64,000 nt of DNA from Prosthecobacter algae (GCF_039542385.1 NZ_BAABIA010000003.1:248001-312000), one strand, 5' to 3'; numbered from the stretch's first letter, positions 26,293-37,200 are shown. Notes: generated from the sequence alone by a model not told the origin. Translations and numbers: made by a program.

Positions 26293-27060
26293 TCAGGTGC
26301 CGGGTTTCACCCAGGGTGCGGGCGGGGCGTCGGGCTGCAGCAGGGCTTCGCCCCGGTGCTGTTGAAGCACGGCTTCGGCCTCGGCGGCTTTCAGCATTTC
26401 CTCACGGATATTCTGCGGTACCGATTCTTCGCTCAAGGCGGGCAGCAAGGGATTTGGGCCTTCGGTCCAGGCTCCCAGTTCGGAAGCACCCGCCATCATG
26501 GAGTCTGGGTTAGTCACGCGATGCAGGCCAATGACCCGCAGACGGGTGCCGAGGAAATAAAAGACCGTGTCATCGGCGAGGCCTTCAATGATGGTGCCGC
26601 CGCGTTGTAGGATGGGTTTCCCACGCAGCACGGCTTCGTCGCCATTGATGTAGGCCTCCTGGCAGAGGATTTTTGCGGAATCGTCCGCCCCTGTTTCGAG
26701 GTACACTTTGCCCTTGGCGCGAACTTTTCTGGGCCGGCCTTCCTTGTCCGCCTTCACCACCTCGATGCTTTCTGCCGCTACACGACCGTTAGGTCCTAAG
26801 TCCAGACTTTTACCGGTCAGGGTGGTGGCCTCCGCGTAGTTCATCGTGAGGAGAAAGGCGAGATCCACGGGGGAGGTATCGGTGCCGACAGCCGCATCTC
26901 CAGGGGTGGCGACCACATTGGAAACCTGGGCTTCCGTATTGCCCTCGACCGTCTTCAGCTTTTCCAAAGCGGGCACCTTGAACCCTTCACAGCCAGCCAA
27001 TAGAAGCCCCAGCACGGGCAGTGTGCAGAGCAAAAGGCGGTGAATGAAGAGGGGTGGCAT
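26293..27060 (-). CDS. Lipoprotein with possible OstA/LptC-like domain
   Basis: 255 residues. Signal peptide with lipobox LAGC (Cys24). The middle part contains beta-strand repeats with VRAKGKVYLETG, AYINGDEAVLRGKP and GGTIIEGLADDTVFYFLG, resembling the OstA/LptA-LptC barrel-like fold that handles lipopolysaccharide; this assignment is tentative. The C-terminus is helical and acidic. Downstream neighbour uppS is convergent. Confidence 0.75.
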   Translation of the reverse strand: MPPLFIHRLLLCTLPVLGLLLAGCEGFKVPALEKLKTVEGNTEAQVSNVVATPGDAAVGTDTSPVDLAFLLTMNYAEATTLTGKSLDLGPNGRVAAESIEVVKADKEGRPRKVRAKGKVYLETGADDSAKILCQEAYINGDEAVLRGKPILQRGGTIIEGLADDTVFYFLGTRLRVIGLHRVTNPDSMMAGASELGAWTEGPNPLLPALSEESVPQNIREEMLKAAEAEAVLQQHRGEALLQPDAPPAPWVKPGT

Positions 27061-27216
27061 GGACCAGATCTATAAAACAGACTGTGGAAATCGGCACGTG
27101 AAATGATACGTCTGCCGAGGACGAAGCACGGGTAAAGAATACACGTATCCGGGCTTTCTCCGCCATAGCCTTTGCCGAGCAGCCTCCTTTTACGCGTCGC
27201 TCCCCTTCCTCTCCCC

Positions 27217-28689
27217 ATGCGCCCACTTCTTCTTGCCCTCCTTTCCTTGGCCTGCCTGCAAGCCTGGGCGCAGACGGCGGTGCCCCTGCCCGCCCGAGAA
27301 CTGCGCGGAAGCTGGATCGCCACCGTTCACAACATCAACTGGCCCAGCGAGCCGGGCCTCCCTGCAGCGCGACAGCAGGAGCAGCTCAAGCGCCTGATCC
27401 AAAGCGCGCATGACCACGGACTGAACTGCCTCATTTTCCAGGTGCGGCCCGCCGGCGATGCGATGTATGAGTCCAAACTGGAGCCGTGGTCCCCCTACCT
27501 CAGCGGCCTGATGAGCCTGCCGCCATCCCCCAAGTGGGATCCGCTGGAGTTCGCTATTCAGGAGGCGCACAAACTGGGCATGGAACTGCATGCGTGGTTC
27601 AATCCCTTCCGGGCCCTGGCAGGGGACAAGCACAACCCGAGCGCGGACCACATCCGCAGACAGAATCCTGAATGGACCGTCAAGTATGGCCGTGACTGGT
27701 GGATGAATCCGGGCATCCCAGAAGTCCGGCAGCGCGCCGTGGAGGTGATGCTGGATGTGACCCGTCGCTATGACGTGGACGGCATTCACCTGGATGATTA
27801 CTTTTACCCCTACCCCACCACGGGGGCGGACAAGCAAGCCGTCCCCTTCAATGATGCGGAGGCCTTTGCCAAATCCCAGCCCCTGGGAGGCGTGCCCCTG
27901 AGCCTCACGGCCTGGCGTCGCCAGAATGTGGATGAAGTGGTGCGGACCACCTATACGGGGATCAAGGCCATCAAGCGCACGGTCAAGTTTGGCATCAGCC
28001 CCTTTGGCCTGTGGCGGCCCAACCATCCTGAGGGCACGGGTGGCGGCCTGGACCCCTACGAGGATCTGGGAGCCGACAGCCGCAAGTGGCTCCAGGAGGG
28101 CTGGCTGGACTATCTCACCCCGCAGCTTTACTGGACGATCGACCGGCCGAAGCTGGGCTTCACCACCTACTACGACTGGTGGTTGAATGAAAATACGTTA
28201 GGCCGCCACATCTGGCCGGGCATGAACTCCAGCAAGATCGGCGATGACCGCAATGCTGGCGAAATCCTCAAGCAGATCAGCGTTCTGCGGGAGCGGGGGC
28301 TGCGCATGACACCGGGCCACTTTCACTGGAACTTTGGCGCGCTGGACAAGAACCTGGGCAAACTCGGCAGCCTAGCCAAGGAGCGCGCGTATAACATCCA
28401 TGCCCTGCCTCCGGCCAGCCCGTGGCTGAGCAACGTGGCGCTGCCTGCACCGCTGATTGAAAAACTGGCCGAGGGCAAACGCCTGCGCTGGGGTTTCAAA
28501 GATCCGCGTTGGGAAAACTACAGCCGCTGGTGGGTGATCCAGGCCCAAATCGAGGGCAAATGGCAGACGGTGGAAGTCACCTTTAAAGACCAGCATGAAC
28601 TCGACTGGCCGAAAAAGGCCACCGCTGTCGCCGTGCGTGCGGCAGGCAAATCCTGGGAAATCGGTCAAGCCGGCGTGGTAGCCCGATAG
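27217..28689 (+). CDS. Secreted glycoside hydrolase-like protein (GHL10/DUF187 family)
   Basis: About 490 residues from the ATG at 27217, which begins a signal peptide (MRPLLLALLSLACLQAWAQT); a TTG 45 bases upstream is less likely. The TIM-barrel family mark is at the start of the mature protein (ELRGSWIATVHNINWPS). Other barrel strands: GLNCLIFQVRPAGDAMYES, LHAWFNPFR, and YDVDGIHLDDYFYPYP with the paired acidic residues. These enzymes act outside the cytoplasm on glycans, some on peptidoglycan. The substrate is unknown. Confidence 0.9.
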   Translation: MRPLLLALLSLACLQAWAQTAVPLPARELRGSWIATVHNINWPSEPGLPAARQQEQLKRLIQSAHDHGLNCLIFQVRPAGDAMYESKLEPWSPYLSGLMSLPPSPKWDPLEFAIQEAHKLGMELHAWFNPFRALAGDKHNPSADHIRRQNPEWTVKYGRDWWMNPGIPEVRQRAVEVMLDVTRRYDVDGIHLDDYFYPYPTTGADKQAVPFNDAEAFAKSQPLGGVPLSLTAWRRQNVDEVVRTTYTGIKAIKRTVKFGISPFGLWRPNHPEGTGGGLDPYEDLGADSRKWLQEGWLDYLTPQLYWTIDRPKLGFTTYYDWWLNENTLGRHIWPGMNSSKIGDDRNAGEILKQISVLRERGLRMTPGHFHWNFGALDKNLGKLGSLAKERAYNIHALPPASPWLSNVALPAPLIEKLAEGKRLRWGFKDPRWENYSRWWVIQAQIEGKWQTVEVTFKDQHELDWPKKATAVAVRAAGKSWEIGQAGVVAR

Positions 28690-28699
28690 GGAGACCCGC

Positions 28700-30352
28700 T
28701 CAGATCCCGGAAGGTTCCTGCAGGGGGATGTCCAGCACACAGGGACTGTGGTCCGAAAGGCGTAGCGTCAGCCCCTCCATCATGCCGGTGAGGGTCTCGC
28801 CGAAATGCGGGGCCAGGCGATAACTGTTCTTGCCCTCTGGCTGGGCTGAAGGCGGGGCCTTGACGAAGATCCAGTCGAGGCGCGAACGGCCGATGGGGCC
28901 GATGGGCCGCTGCACCCGGAAGGTGGGAGTCTGGCCTTTGATCGCCTTTTCATTGGAGTTGGCAAGCTTGGCCGAAGAGCGGTTGATGGAGCGTTCCTTG
29001 TCACCCCGGAAGTCAAAGGCCCCGCCATCGGCAAAACGAAACTCTTCGATTCGGGCAAAGAGACCACGGGTCTTGTTAGGCAGCACCACAGGAATGTGCA
29101 AGGCCATGGGGCTGTGAAAGTTCTTGGCGGTGTTGAGGATGACGCGTCCGGAATTCACCGCCGCAGGTGCCGCCATGAGGACATCCATGCCCAAGCCTAA
29201 CCAAGTTTGAGGATTGGATGTGGTGCGTGAAAAGATGCGGGTGACGGAGGTCGGGCTTAGATCGGCATGGGCCGAATTATGGTCGCCCGCCATGACCACC
29301 GTGTGGGGCACATCCCGGATGTAAGAGAGAATCTCTGCCATCTGGGCTTCGCGGTCCCGGGGGCGAGCCTTGATTTCCAGGTGGTTGTTCACCACCGTGA
29401 GCGTATCGCCGGGCATGCCGGGGACATCCAGGTCCACTCGGAAAAAGATACGCCCGCCCACCTTCATCTCCCGCACGATTTCATTTTCAAAGACGATCTC
29501 GGTAGCAATGCGGCGCGCACCTTCAGCCAAATCGGTGCCAGCCTTTTCTCCTGAATGCCAGTCATAGGGCTGGGCCTTGAGCTGAAAGCTCTGGGCACTT
29601 TTAATGGGATAACGTGACAAAATGGCTAGGCCGAAGACGCCTTTGTAGCGTGCCTCATCTGGCTGATGCCGGACCTCCCCGCCACGACCATCCGGGATGG
29701 ACTCCAGCCCAAGGAGCACGGGATCAATCTCCAGCTGCTGGGGTGCGTAGGCATAGTTCATGCCGAGCGCTAAGGCCAGCTCCCGTGCGGCATCGCGATA
29801 ACCGGAACGGCTGATGCCTATGTCCATCTCTTGAAGCACGATCACGTCGGCGGAAGCCAGACGCTCGCGCTCGCGCATTAAATTGGTGTATTTTTCGCTG
29901 CCTTTGGGGGCAGCCTTTGAATCCATGAGACGTTCGAATTCGGCTTCCGACTTCAGCAGAGCGGCGACCTCCTTCATACGGAGGGATTTTTCGACATTCC
30001 AGGTGGCCACGCGCAGGGTTTCTCCCAGGACCGGGTTCACCGCCCGGGTGGGGCGCATGCCACGATAATAGGCCTCATTCGACACGATGGGACGATTCAG
30101 CAGGCGCTGCACTTTAGTCTCCAGTTCACCTCCTGGCTGTGGATTTTTGACCAGCTCCTTCAATTCAGCAAAGCTCAGGAACTGGGTTCCCTGAAAACGC
30201 GTATAACCTCCCGCAAACTGGCTGACAGATGCTGACTTCGAAGAGACCTCGGTATGATGGAGATTCTTCTTCGGCGGGCTGCCGCAGGAGACCAGCAGGC
30301 TAGCAGCGAGGGCTAAAAAGGGGGGGAGACGAAGCTGCATGAAACGACCCAT
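28700..30352 (-). CDS. Lipoprotein of the endonuclease/exonuclease/phosphatase superfamily
   Basis: 550 residues. Lipobox VSCG (Cys23). The superfamily core begins with RVATWNVEKSLRM and VIVLQEMDIG (metal-binding Asn/Glu) and continues with VNNHLEIKARPRDREAQ, MAGDHNSAHADL (conserved DxN) and ending LSDHSPCVLD (catalytic SDH). It probably cleaves phosphodiesters in the periplasm or at the outer membrane. Its ATG directly follows the stop of the efflux lipoprotein gene with no gap, so the two are translationally linked. Confidence 0.88.
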   Translation of the reverse strand: MGRFMQLRLPPFLALAASLLVSCGSPPKKNLHHTEVSSKSASVSQFAGGYTRFQGTQFLSFAELKELVKNPQPGGELETKVQRLLNRPIVSNEAYYRGMRPTRAVNPVLGETLRVATWNVEKSLRMKEVAALLKSEAEFERLMDSKAAPKGSEKYTNLMRERERLASADVIVLQEMDIGISRSGYRDAARELALALGMNYAYAPQQLEIDPVLLGLESIPDGRGGEVRHQPDEARYKGVFGLAILSRYPIKSAQSFQLKAQPYDWHSGEKAGTDLAEGARRIATEIVFENEIVREMKVGGRIFFRVDLDVPGMPGDTLTVVNNHLEIKARPRDREAQMAEILSYIRDVPHTVVMAGDHNSAHADLSPTSVTRIFSRTTSNPQTWLGLGMDVLMAAPAAVNSGRVILNTAKNFHSPMALHIPVVLPNKTRGLFARIEEFRFADGGAFDFRGDKERSINRSSAKLANSNEKAIKGQTPTFRVQRPIGPIGRSRLDWIFVKAPPSAQPEGKNSYRLAPHFGETLTGMMEGLTLRLSDHSPCVLDIPLQEPSGI

Positions 30353-31789
30353 TTAAAATTCACCGCCGAGGGCCAAATGCAAATCTGCCCGGTTGCGCAG
30401 ACGCTGGGCCTGCACGCTAATGAGGGCACTGCGGGCATCAAAGGCGCGCTGGCTGGCATCCAGCAAGGTGAGCACATCCGTCAGCCCCTTTTCATACTGA
30501 CCGAGGGCCAGCGATTCCGAGCGGCCCGCCTCCGTGACAGCCCGGCTCAGGGCCGCCGCCTGGGACTCGAGAAAACGATCTGCCGCTAGGGCTGTTTCCA
30601 CCTCTTGGAAAGCGGTCAGTGCGCGGCTTTTATAAGTGGCCAGCAGTTCCTCATAGCGGCCTCTTTCCAGCTTCACCCCGGCGACCAGACGCCCGCCCTG
30701 AAACAGGGTCTGCACTCCGTTGGCAGCGATGGACCAGATGGCAGAATCGGGTGCCAGGAGGTTATCCATATCTTGTGAAGTGCGCCCGGCCTCACCCGTG
30801 AGGCGGATGCTGGGCAGGAAGGCTTTTTTGGCGGCGCTTTCCCGGCGCAGAGAGGCCTCCAACTGACGTTCGGCAGCACGCAGATCTGGGCGGCGAAGCA
30901 TCAGCTCGGATGGCAGCCCGGCCGGAATCCGGCGCTGGACCGTCGGCAGGCTGCCGATGCCGGACTCCTTCCCCGCCGGGTAGCCGCCCAGCAGCACCTC
31001 GAGCGCACGCTGAGTCTGATCCACAGTCGCCCGCCGCTGCTGGAGGGTGGACTCGGTACGGGCAAGGTCCGCACGGGCCAGGCTGACATCCAGCGCGGCG
31101 CGGTCGGGATCCAGCCCGCGGTCGAGCTGCTTTTCCAAGATGCCCAATTGCACGCGCCGTGTGCGCACATTTTGTTCGGCCAAATTCAGCAGTGCGCGGG
31201 CCTCGGCCAGGGTGGTGGCCGTGCGCACGGTATTTGCTGCAAGGGAAAGACGCGCGGCATGGAAGTCTTCCTCGGCAGCCAGACGACCTGCTTTGGCAGC
31301 GCCGCGCTCATCGGCGATGCGGCCCCAGAAATCGATCTCCCAGGACATGTTAAAAGGCAGGCGGAAGCGATTGTTGATGGGCGTGAGTCCAGGGAAGCGC
31401 TGGTCGCCAGGGCTCTGGGAACGGCTGGCATTGTAACCGGCAGTGAGGGTGGGAAACATGGCCGCGCCGGCCTGGACGGTCTGCGCATGGGCCTGCTGGA
31501 CTCGGGCCCCGGCGGCCTTGAGGTCGGGATTGGCCGTGATAGCCTGTTCCACCAAACGACGGAGTTGGGGGCTGTCAAAATCGGCCAACCAGCCAGTGGA
31601 GGCCTTTTCAGGCAGGGATGGCAATGCAGCCCAGTTTTCTGGGGCCATGGCATGCATGGCATGCACATCCTTTTTCAGGCGACCGCTACCCAAAGGCGGC
31701 AGCAGGCCGCAAGAGACCAAAACTGGCACACACAGGGCCAAAGTTCCCCATCGAAGGGACGACAGAGGCCGGGAGGAGAGAGAACGCAT
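30353..31789 (-). CDS. Outer-membrane efflux lipoprotein (TolC/OprM/NodT family)
   Basis: 478 residues. Lipobox VSCG (Cys27). Two homologous efflux (OEP) halves: LRRLVEQAITANPDLKAAGARVQQAHA in the first and RRPDLRAAERQLEASLRRESAAKKAFLP in the second; FNMSWEIDFWGRIADERGAA is the typical NodT segment. The protein forms the outer-membrane channel of a tripartite exporter, but no inner-membrane pump or adaptor lies next to it; the partner must be elsewhere. It is followed without gap by the EEP-family lipoprotein gene, an unusual pairing. Confidence 0.93.
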   Translation of the reverse strand: MRSLSSRPLSSLRWGTLALCVPVLVSCGLLPPLGSGRLKKDVHAMHAMAPENWAALPSLPEKASTGWLADFDSPQLRRLVEQAITANPDLKAAGARVQQAHAQTVQAGAAMFPTLTAGYNASRSQSPGDQRFPGLTPINNRFRLPFNMSWEIDFWGRIADERGAAKAGRLAAEEDFHAARLSLAANTVRTATTLAEARALLNLAEQNVRTRRVQLGILEKQLDRGLDPDRAALDVSLARADLARTESTLQQRRATVDQTQRALEVLLGGYPAGKESGIGSLPTVQRRIPAGLPSELMLRRPDLRAAERQLEASLRRESAAKKAFLPSIRLTGEAGRTSQDMDNLLAPDSAIWSIAANGVQTLFQGGRLVAGVKLERGRYEELLATYKSRALTAFQEVETALAADRFLESQAAALSRAVTEAGRSESLALGQYEKGLTDVLTLLDASQRAFDARSALISVQAQRLRNRADLHLALGGEF

Positions 31790-31929
31790 CCGCCTGATTT
31801 ACCTGCTTTGGCCGCAGGCTTCAACCTGAACGCAAAGGGAAGCATTCCCCTACCACCCGGCTTTTGGCACCATTTCCAAAACATCCGCCTCGACAAAGCC
31901 AGGGACACCGCATTTTATGCAAGGCGACC

Positions 31930-32982
31930 ATGCCACTCTCCCTAGACGACATCCTTCAATCCGCGGATGACCACCAAGCCAGTGATGTCTTTTTGATGGA
32001 GGGAGAAATCCCCCGCATGAAGATCAACGAGCAGATCATGCTCTTTGGTGACGAACCCATGCAGCTCAACCAAATGGTGGGCCTGTGGCAGGCCTGCGGG
32101 GTGAGCCCTGAAGGAGAAACGGACCGGGATTCCGGGCTCGTTTCAACCAACCGCACCCGTTACCGTGTGAACATGCACAAAGCCCTCGGTCGCCTGGGCG
32201 TGGTGATGCGGCGCATCCGCACGGATCTGCCCGTGCTGGGGAATCTGGGGGTGCCGGATTGGCTGCTGACCAAATGGGCCATGAAAACCCGTGGCCTGAT
32301 TCTCATCACCGGACCTACCGGCATGGGAAAAAGCACCACCATGGCGGGCCTGCTCGGCTGGATGAATGAGACCCTGGCACGCCATATTGTGACCATTGAG
32401 GATCCCGTGGAATTCATTTACCCGAACAAAGGCTGCATGTTCACCCAGCGTGAAGTGGGGCGCGATACCGCAAGCTATGCGCGCGGGGTGCGGGGTGCGA
32501 TGCGACAGGCTCCGGACGTCATCATGGTGGGAGAAATTCGTGACTACGAAACAGCCATCACCACCCTCCAAGCCAGTGAAACAGGGCACCTCGTCCTGGC
32601 TTCCGTACACAGCGACAGCGTGGTGGATGCGGTGGACCGCATGGCACACCTTTTCCCACCCGAGCAGGCAGGGCTGGGCCTGCACCTGCTGTCGCAGCAA
32701 TTGATCGGGGCGGTTTGTCAAAAGCTTATCCCGCGCACCGATGACGGCCTGCATCTGCTGGTGGAACATTTGGAAAACGGCGGTGCCGTGAAGCAGTGGA
32801 TCGCCAAAAAAGAGACGGACCAGGTGCGCAACTACATGCAGCGTGGCAATGACCCAAACTGCATCACCTTCCTGACAAACATCGTCCGCGCCTATGAGGC
32901 CGGCATCATCACGGAAGCTGAAGCTATCACCGCCAGTGGCAACGAGACGGAATTCAAACGCGCGGCACGCGGCATCAGCTAA
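31930..32982 (+). CDS. PilT/PilU-type twitching ATPase (first of a tandem pair)
   Basis: Hexameric ATPase for type IV pilus retraction, about 350 residues from the ATG at 31930; the open frame begins 22 codons earlier without homology, and an AAGG element lies just before this ATG. Walker A GPTGMGKST (residues 128-136), Asp box HIVTIEDPVEF, Walker B DVIMVGEIRD, His box ETGHLVLASVHSDSVVDAVDR. Cytoplasmic, at the pilus base. Another PilT-type gene follows 47 bases downstream. Whether it is PilT or PilU cannot be settled by eye. Confidence 0.93.
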   Translation: MPLSLDDILQSADDHQASDVFLMEGEIPRMKINEQIMLFGDEPMQLNQMVGLWQACGVSPEGETDRDSGLVSTNRTRYRVNMHKALGRLGVVMRRIRTDLPVLGNLGVPDWLLTKWAMKTRGLILITGPTGMGKSTTMAGLLGWMNETLARHIVTIEDPVEFIYPNKGCMFTQREVGRDTASYARGVRGAMRQAPDVIMVGEIRDYETAITTLQASETGHLVLASVHSDSVVDAVDRMAHLFPPEQAGLGLHLLSQQLIGAVCQKLIPRTDDGLHLLVEHLENGGAVKQWIAKKETDQVRNYMQRGNDPNCITFLTNIVRAYEAGIITEAEAITASGNETEFKRAARGIS

Positions 32983-33029
32983 GCCTCCGTTTCTCCAAAA
33001 AACCCTCCCCTTCCCCAGCCCCCTTTCCA

Positions 33030-34130
33030 ATGCGCCAGTACGACCTCATCGAATACCTTTCCATGGCCATGCAGGCCGGAGCCTCGGATCTGCATCTCTC
33101 GCCTGGGGCACCGCCCACGATGCGCCTCCACGGCCGCATGACGCCAGTGACCGATGAGCTTTTTGATGCTCTTGATGTGCGCGAACTCGTCCTCGGCGGT
33201 TTGAAAGACAACCAGCGCGCCAAGCTGGAAGAAGAGTGGGAACTGGACTTTGCCATCGAGGTGGAAAACCTGGGCCGTTTCCGTGGCAACGCTTGTTTTG
33301 CCATGGGGCGCATCGAAGGAAACTTCCGCTACATCCCAGACAGCATCCCCGAACTTTCCCAGTTAGGCCACGGACCGAATGTTCAGGGCATGTGCCAGTT
33401 TAAAGATGGCCTCATCCTCATTACAGGGGTGAGCAACAGCGGTAAAACGACCACGCTTTGCAGCATGACGCAGACCATCGCCCGCGAGCGGTCCTGCAAC
33501 ATCGTCACCATCGAAGACCCCATCGAATTTGTCTTCCAGCACGGCTCCAGTCTGATCCGCCAGCGCCAGGTCGGCTTTGACACCCATGAATTTGCGCGCG
33601 CCATGAAAAGTGCCCTCCGGCAGGATGTGAACGTCATCACCGTCAGCGAGTTGCGGGATCTGGAAACCATGCGCACGGCGCTCACAGCCGCAGAGACAGG
33701 GCACCTTGTCATCAGCACCCTGCACACCATGGATGTGCCCAGCACCATCACGCGTATTCTCGACAGTTATCCGAAAGAGCAGCAGGACTACGTGGCAGCC
33801 CAGCTCAGCCACTGCCTGCGTGGGGTCATCAGCCAGCATCTCATCCGCCGACCCGATGGCGAAGGTCGCGTGATGGCCACGGAAGTGATGATGATGAACA
33901 ATGCCATCTCAAGCTGCATTCGGGACCAGCGCCTGCAACAGCTCCCGAGTTTGATCCAGATCGGCGGACGCGACGGCATGCACACCATTGACGACAGCCT
34001 CATGCACCTGCTGTCCTATGATTTCATCACGATCGACGACTGTCGCGCTCATTGTCGCGACTTCAGTTTTATCCAGGCGGGTTATGAAAAACTGAAGCGT
34101 GACCGAGAACTGGCAGCGAAGAGAAAATAA
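33030..34130 (+). CDS. PilT-type twitching ATPase, second copy, with atypical Walker A
   Basis: 366 residues. The N-terminus reads LSMAMQAGASDLHLSPGAPPTMRLHGRM, the usual PilT N-terminal domain. The P-loop is GVSNSGKTT (133-141) where GPTGSGKST is usual; Lys and Thr are kept, so ATP binding is likely intact. The Walker B reads ITVSELRDLETM instead of VGEMRD, still with Glu. The His box ETGHLVISTLHTMDVP is normal. Together with the first copy it suggests a retraction motor pair (PilT plus PilU-like). Confidence 0.93.
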   Translation: MRQYDLIEYLSMAMQAGASDLHLSPGAPPTMRLHGRMTPVTDELFDALDVRELVLGGLKDNQRAKLEEEWELDFAIEVENLGRFRGNACFAMGRIEGNFRYIPDSIPELSQLGHGPNVQGMCQFKDGLILITGVSNSGKTTTLCSMTQTIARERSCNIVTIEDPIEFVFQHGSSLIRQRQVGFDTHEFARAMKSALRQDVNVITVSELRDLETMRTALTAAETGHLVISTLHTMDVPSTITRILDSYPKEQQDYVAAQLSHCLRGVISQHLIRRPDGEGRVMATEVMMMNNAISSCIRDQRLQQLPSLIQIGGRDGMHTIDDSLMHLLSYDFITIDDCRAHCRDFSFIQAGYEKLKRDRELAAKRK

Positions 34131-34180
34131 GCCATCTCTTTAGCAGACATCAGGCAGATTGCATCCCGGCGGAGGTTGAT

Positions 34181-34201
34181 ATGATTCCTCAATGGGGTTA
34201 G
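34181..34201 (+). promoter_or_regulatory. Six-codon mini-ORF with a good ribosome-binding site
   Basis: GGAGG at 34171-34175 lies at ideal distance from an ATG at 34181. That frame reads only MIPQWG before TAG at 34199-34201. The large surface-protein gene starts at 34192 or 34213, both too far from the GGAGG. The mini-ORF overlaps the first candidate start, which allows re-initiation. Confidence 0.35.
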
Positions 34202-37200
34202 TCATCTGCCTGATGCGTTTTCTATCCCGTTTGTTGGCCTTGGCCATGTGTCTTTCGTGCGTTCATGTTGAGGCCAGCGAACCTGCACGCCGAGTCATCG
34301 GCTTTGATCTGCCTCATTTCTCAATAGCAGGCACGTCTTCTAACTTTCGGCCAGGTCTGGTTGAACAGGGATTCAAGCTCTCCACGCCAGTGGACGGCGT
34401 TTTTGTGCAAGGCCCCCTTTACAATTTTTCTCCGATTAACGGGGGCAATTATGCACGCTTCATTTCAGGAGCAGCAAACTTGAAGATCGCTCACCAGGAC
34501 GGACTGCCGTTCACCCCGCATCAAGTGGACTTGGCAGAATACAGCGTCAACCTCCCCGTGACATTCGTGGGGAGAAAGGCCGATAACAGCACGGTCACCG
34601 TTAGCTATACGATGGACGGGCGCTATGACGGCACAGGCCCTTTGGCAGACTTCCAAACCTTTGTCTTTCCAGAAAGTTTTGCACAGATCGTCGAGTTGAG
34701 CGTGCCCGGAACAGGCTATTATTTGGACAACCTTGCGGTCACTCCCCATGGCATCGAAGCCCCCGAACCACCCCTGCTGACTCCACCACTGGTTTATGAT
34801 ATCAACTGGAACGACCTGCCTCACCGCTTAGATCAGCCAACATCTTTCGGTGGCCAACGATCTCCCAGCACTTCCGTCTTTGGCACCCAATACGTGAGAA
34901 GCCAGATCGGCCCCTTGACCGATAGACCTCTGGAACTTGGGGGTGTGGAAGCGGTTTATGACCAGTTTGGCATGAATATGTCCAGAAGAGCAGAGCGGTA
35001 TGTCCTTGAATTTGACATGACCCAACTCGGCTCCAGTTCACTGGCAGTCTTCATGGATCATACGCATGGGCTGCTGAGAACAGACTTCAACGGCAATGGC
35101 TCGGTGACATTTTATAGCGGGACTTCTAACAACGCTTTCACTGGCATCAATCCAAATTCAAGCTACAGCCCCCGTGCCATCACCCACTGCACCATGGATT
35201 TTGATTTGGGCAATCGACGGGCGCGGATTGACATCAACGGGACCAAAGTCGCCGAATGGGCCATGAACCGACTGCCAGGCTTTGATTTGAGGCAATTCCG
35301 TTTCAGTCTCTCGGGCGCTGACATCGTCGGCATAGATAACATCAAGATCAGCGCTTTCGATGTCTCACCACTTCTGGCAGCTCCCGTTGAGCTTGACTTC
35401 TACACGGTCTCTGTCGGAAGCAGTCAAACTCGTTCCTTCAGTGTCTCCAACATCAGCGATGATGATTTAACGATCACCGGGATGACCTCCAGTTCGAGTG
35501 TTTTCACCCTCGAAACACCCCTCCCCTTGGTCATACCCGCTAGAGGGTCGTCTGTTGTGACCGTCAAGGCGACGCCCACATCAGGGCAAACCTTCACAGG
35601 AGATTTGGCGCTACAGGCTGGGCCACACGTTGTATCGCTTTCAGCCTCAGTCACGGGATATCAGCAGCCGGTACCGGGGACCTTTTCGTTGCATCCTAAA
35701 ACTCAGGTGCTTACCGAGCGTCAGTATGTGACACTATCCTCCATCTATGACGGAACTGGAGTGAGCCATTATGAATGGACCTTTAATGGCATCCCGATTC
35801 CCTCCGCCACTACGCGAAATTACCAAATTGCCTCAGCCACCCCTGCCAAGGCAGGTCTTTACAAAGTGGCTGCTGTTTTAACTAATGGCCAAAGGGTTTT
35901 TTCAAATGCGGCTAACATTGCAGTGGTTAGGCATGAACCCATCAACCGCACCATCCCTTTAGGAGGGCGGGTTGAATTGGTCTGCACGGCTGCTGGCTCG
36001 CCATTGATTTATGAATGGAGGCGCAATGGCGAGTTGATCCAGACAACTTCGGGCCCTGTGGCCGCCAATGGCTCAGTTTTAGTCCTCCATCCCGTCGGGC
36101 TTTCCTCAGAAGGCCATTACACCTGCAATGTCTCTATTGGCACTGTCGGAAGCAGCCAGTCCACCAGTGTGAGAGGCATGGATGCAAACCTGTCGCTTCT
36201 ACTGCCGCCTCGGATTCTGACCGACAAACTCCCGCATTTGCGGGTGGGAGATTACACCAGCTTCCAACTTCGCACGTCTTCACCCTCGACCTTCTTCAGC
36301 GCTTCAGGCTTGCCCCATGGCATCATTCTGGATCCCTGGAGCGGGAGAGTTTTTGGGCAGCCTGCATTAGCCATCACCCTTGATCCTTCACACCCAGATC
36401 GGGCATCCCCTTATCGTGTGACATTCACCGCCTCTAATGAGAGCGGCGCAGGCCCAGCTATGGAACTTGAGTGGTGGATCCATCCGAAACCACAGACCCA
36501 CAACTTTGCGGGACTCATCGCTCGAGAAAAGCTCTCCATGGATCCCCTGGGGCTGGGAGGTCGTTTTACCTTGAGCACCACGGCCAAAGGAACGCTGACA
36601 GGTTCCATGGTCATTGCGGGCAAAGCTTTTCCAGTCATCGGCAACCCAAGCTACAATACCGAAGATGGTGCGCTGGAAGGGGAGCTCCACTTTAACAAAT
36701 CCGCTAAAAGTGAGCCCATCTTCGTGCGCATTCTTCCGAATGGGAGAGTTACCTCGGGATCCGATGGGGTTTTAGAAGGAGGCCAACTCCTGCCCAAAGC
36801 GGCTGCGAAGCAGCATCAAGGCCTGTATCCAGCCGCACTCCTGCCAGAAGTATCCCAAACAGCCCTTGAAGATGATGGCAGCACCCCAGGAGGTCTGGGA
36901 TATCTGTCTTTCAAGGTCAGTCCGACAGGGACCGTCACCTATGCGGGCCGTCTGGGAGATGGCACCCAAGTAACGGGTAGCCATTCCCTGGTCATCCATC
37001 CCGAAGATACCGAAGCGGCGAGGCTTCCGATATACCTGATGCCACAGGCCCAGCGCAGCTTTTTTTCCGGCTGGGTCTCCTATGCTGAAGCTCAGGTGGA
37101 TGGAAATCTGGAATGGGCCAAACAACCGCATGTCAAAAACACCACCTATCGCGAAGGATTTCTCCTCCAGTCTCTTCAAGTCATCGGCAGCCGTCACGTC

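Noticed and set aside
31930-34130. A type IV pilus or secretion locus
   Set aside because: Only the two PilT-type ATPases are present; no pilin, PilB, PilC or secretin gene is nearby.
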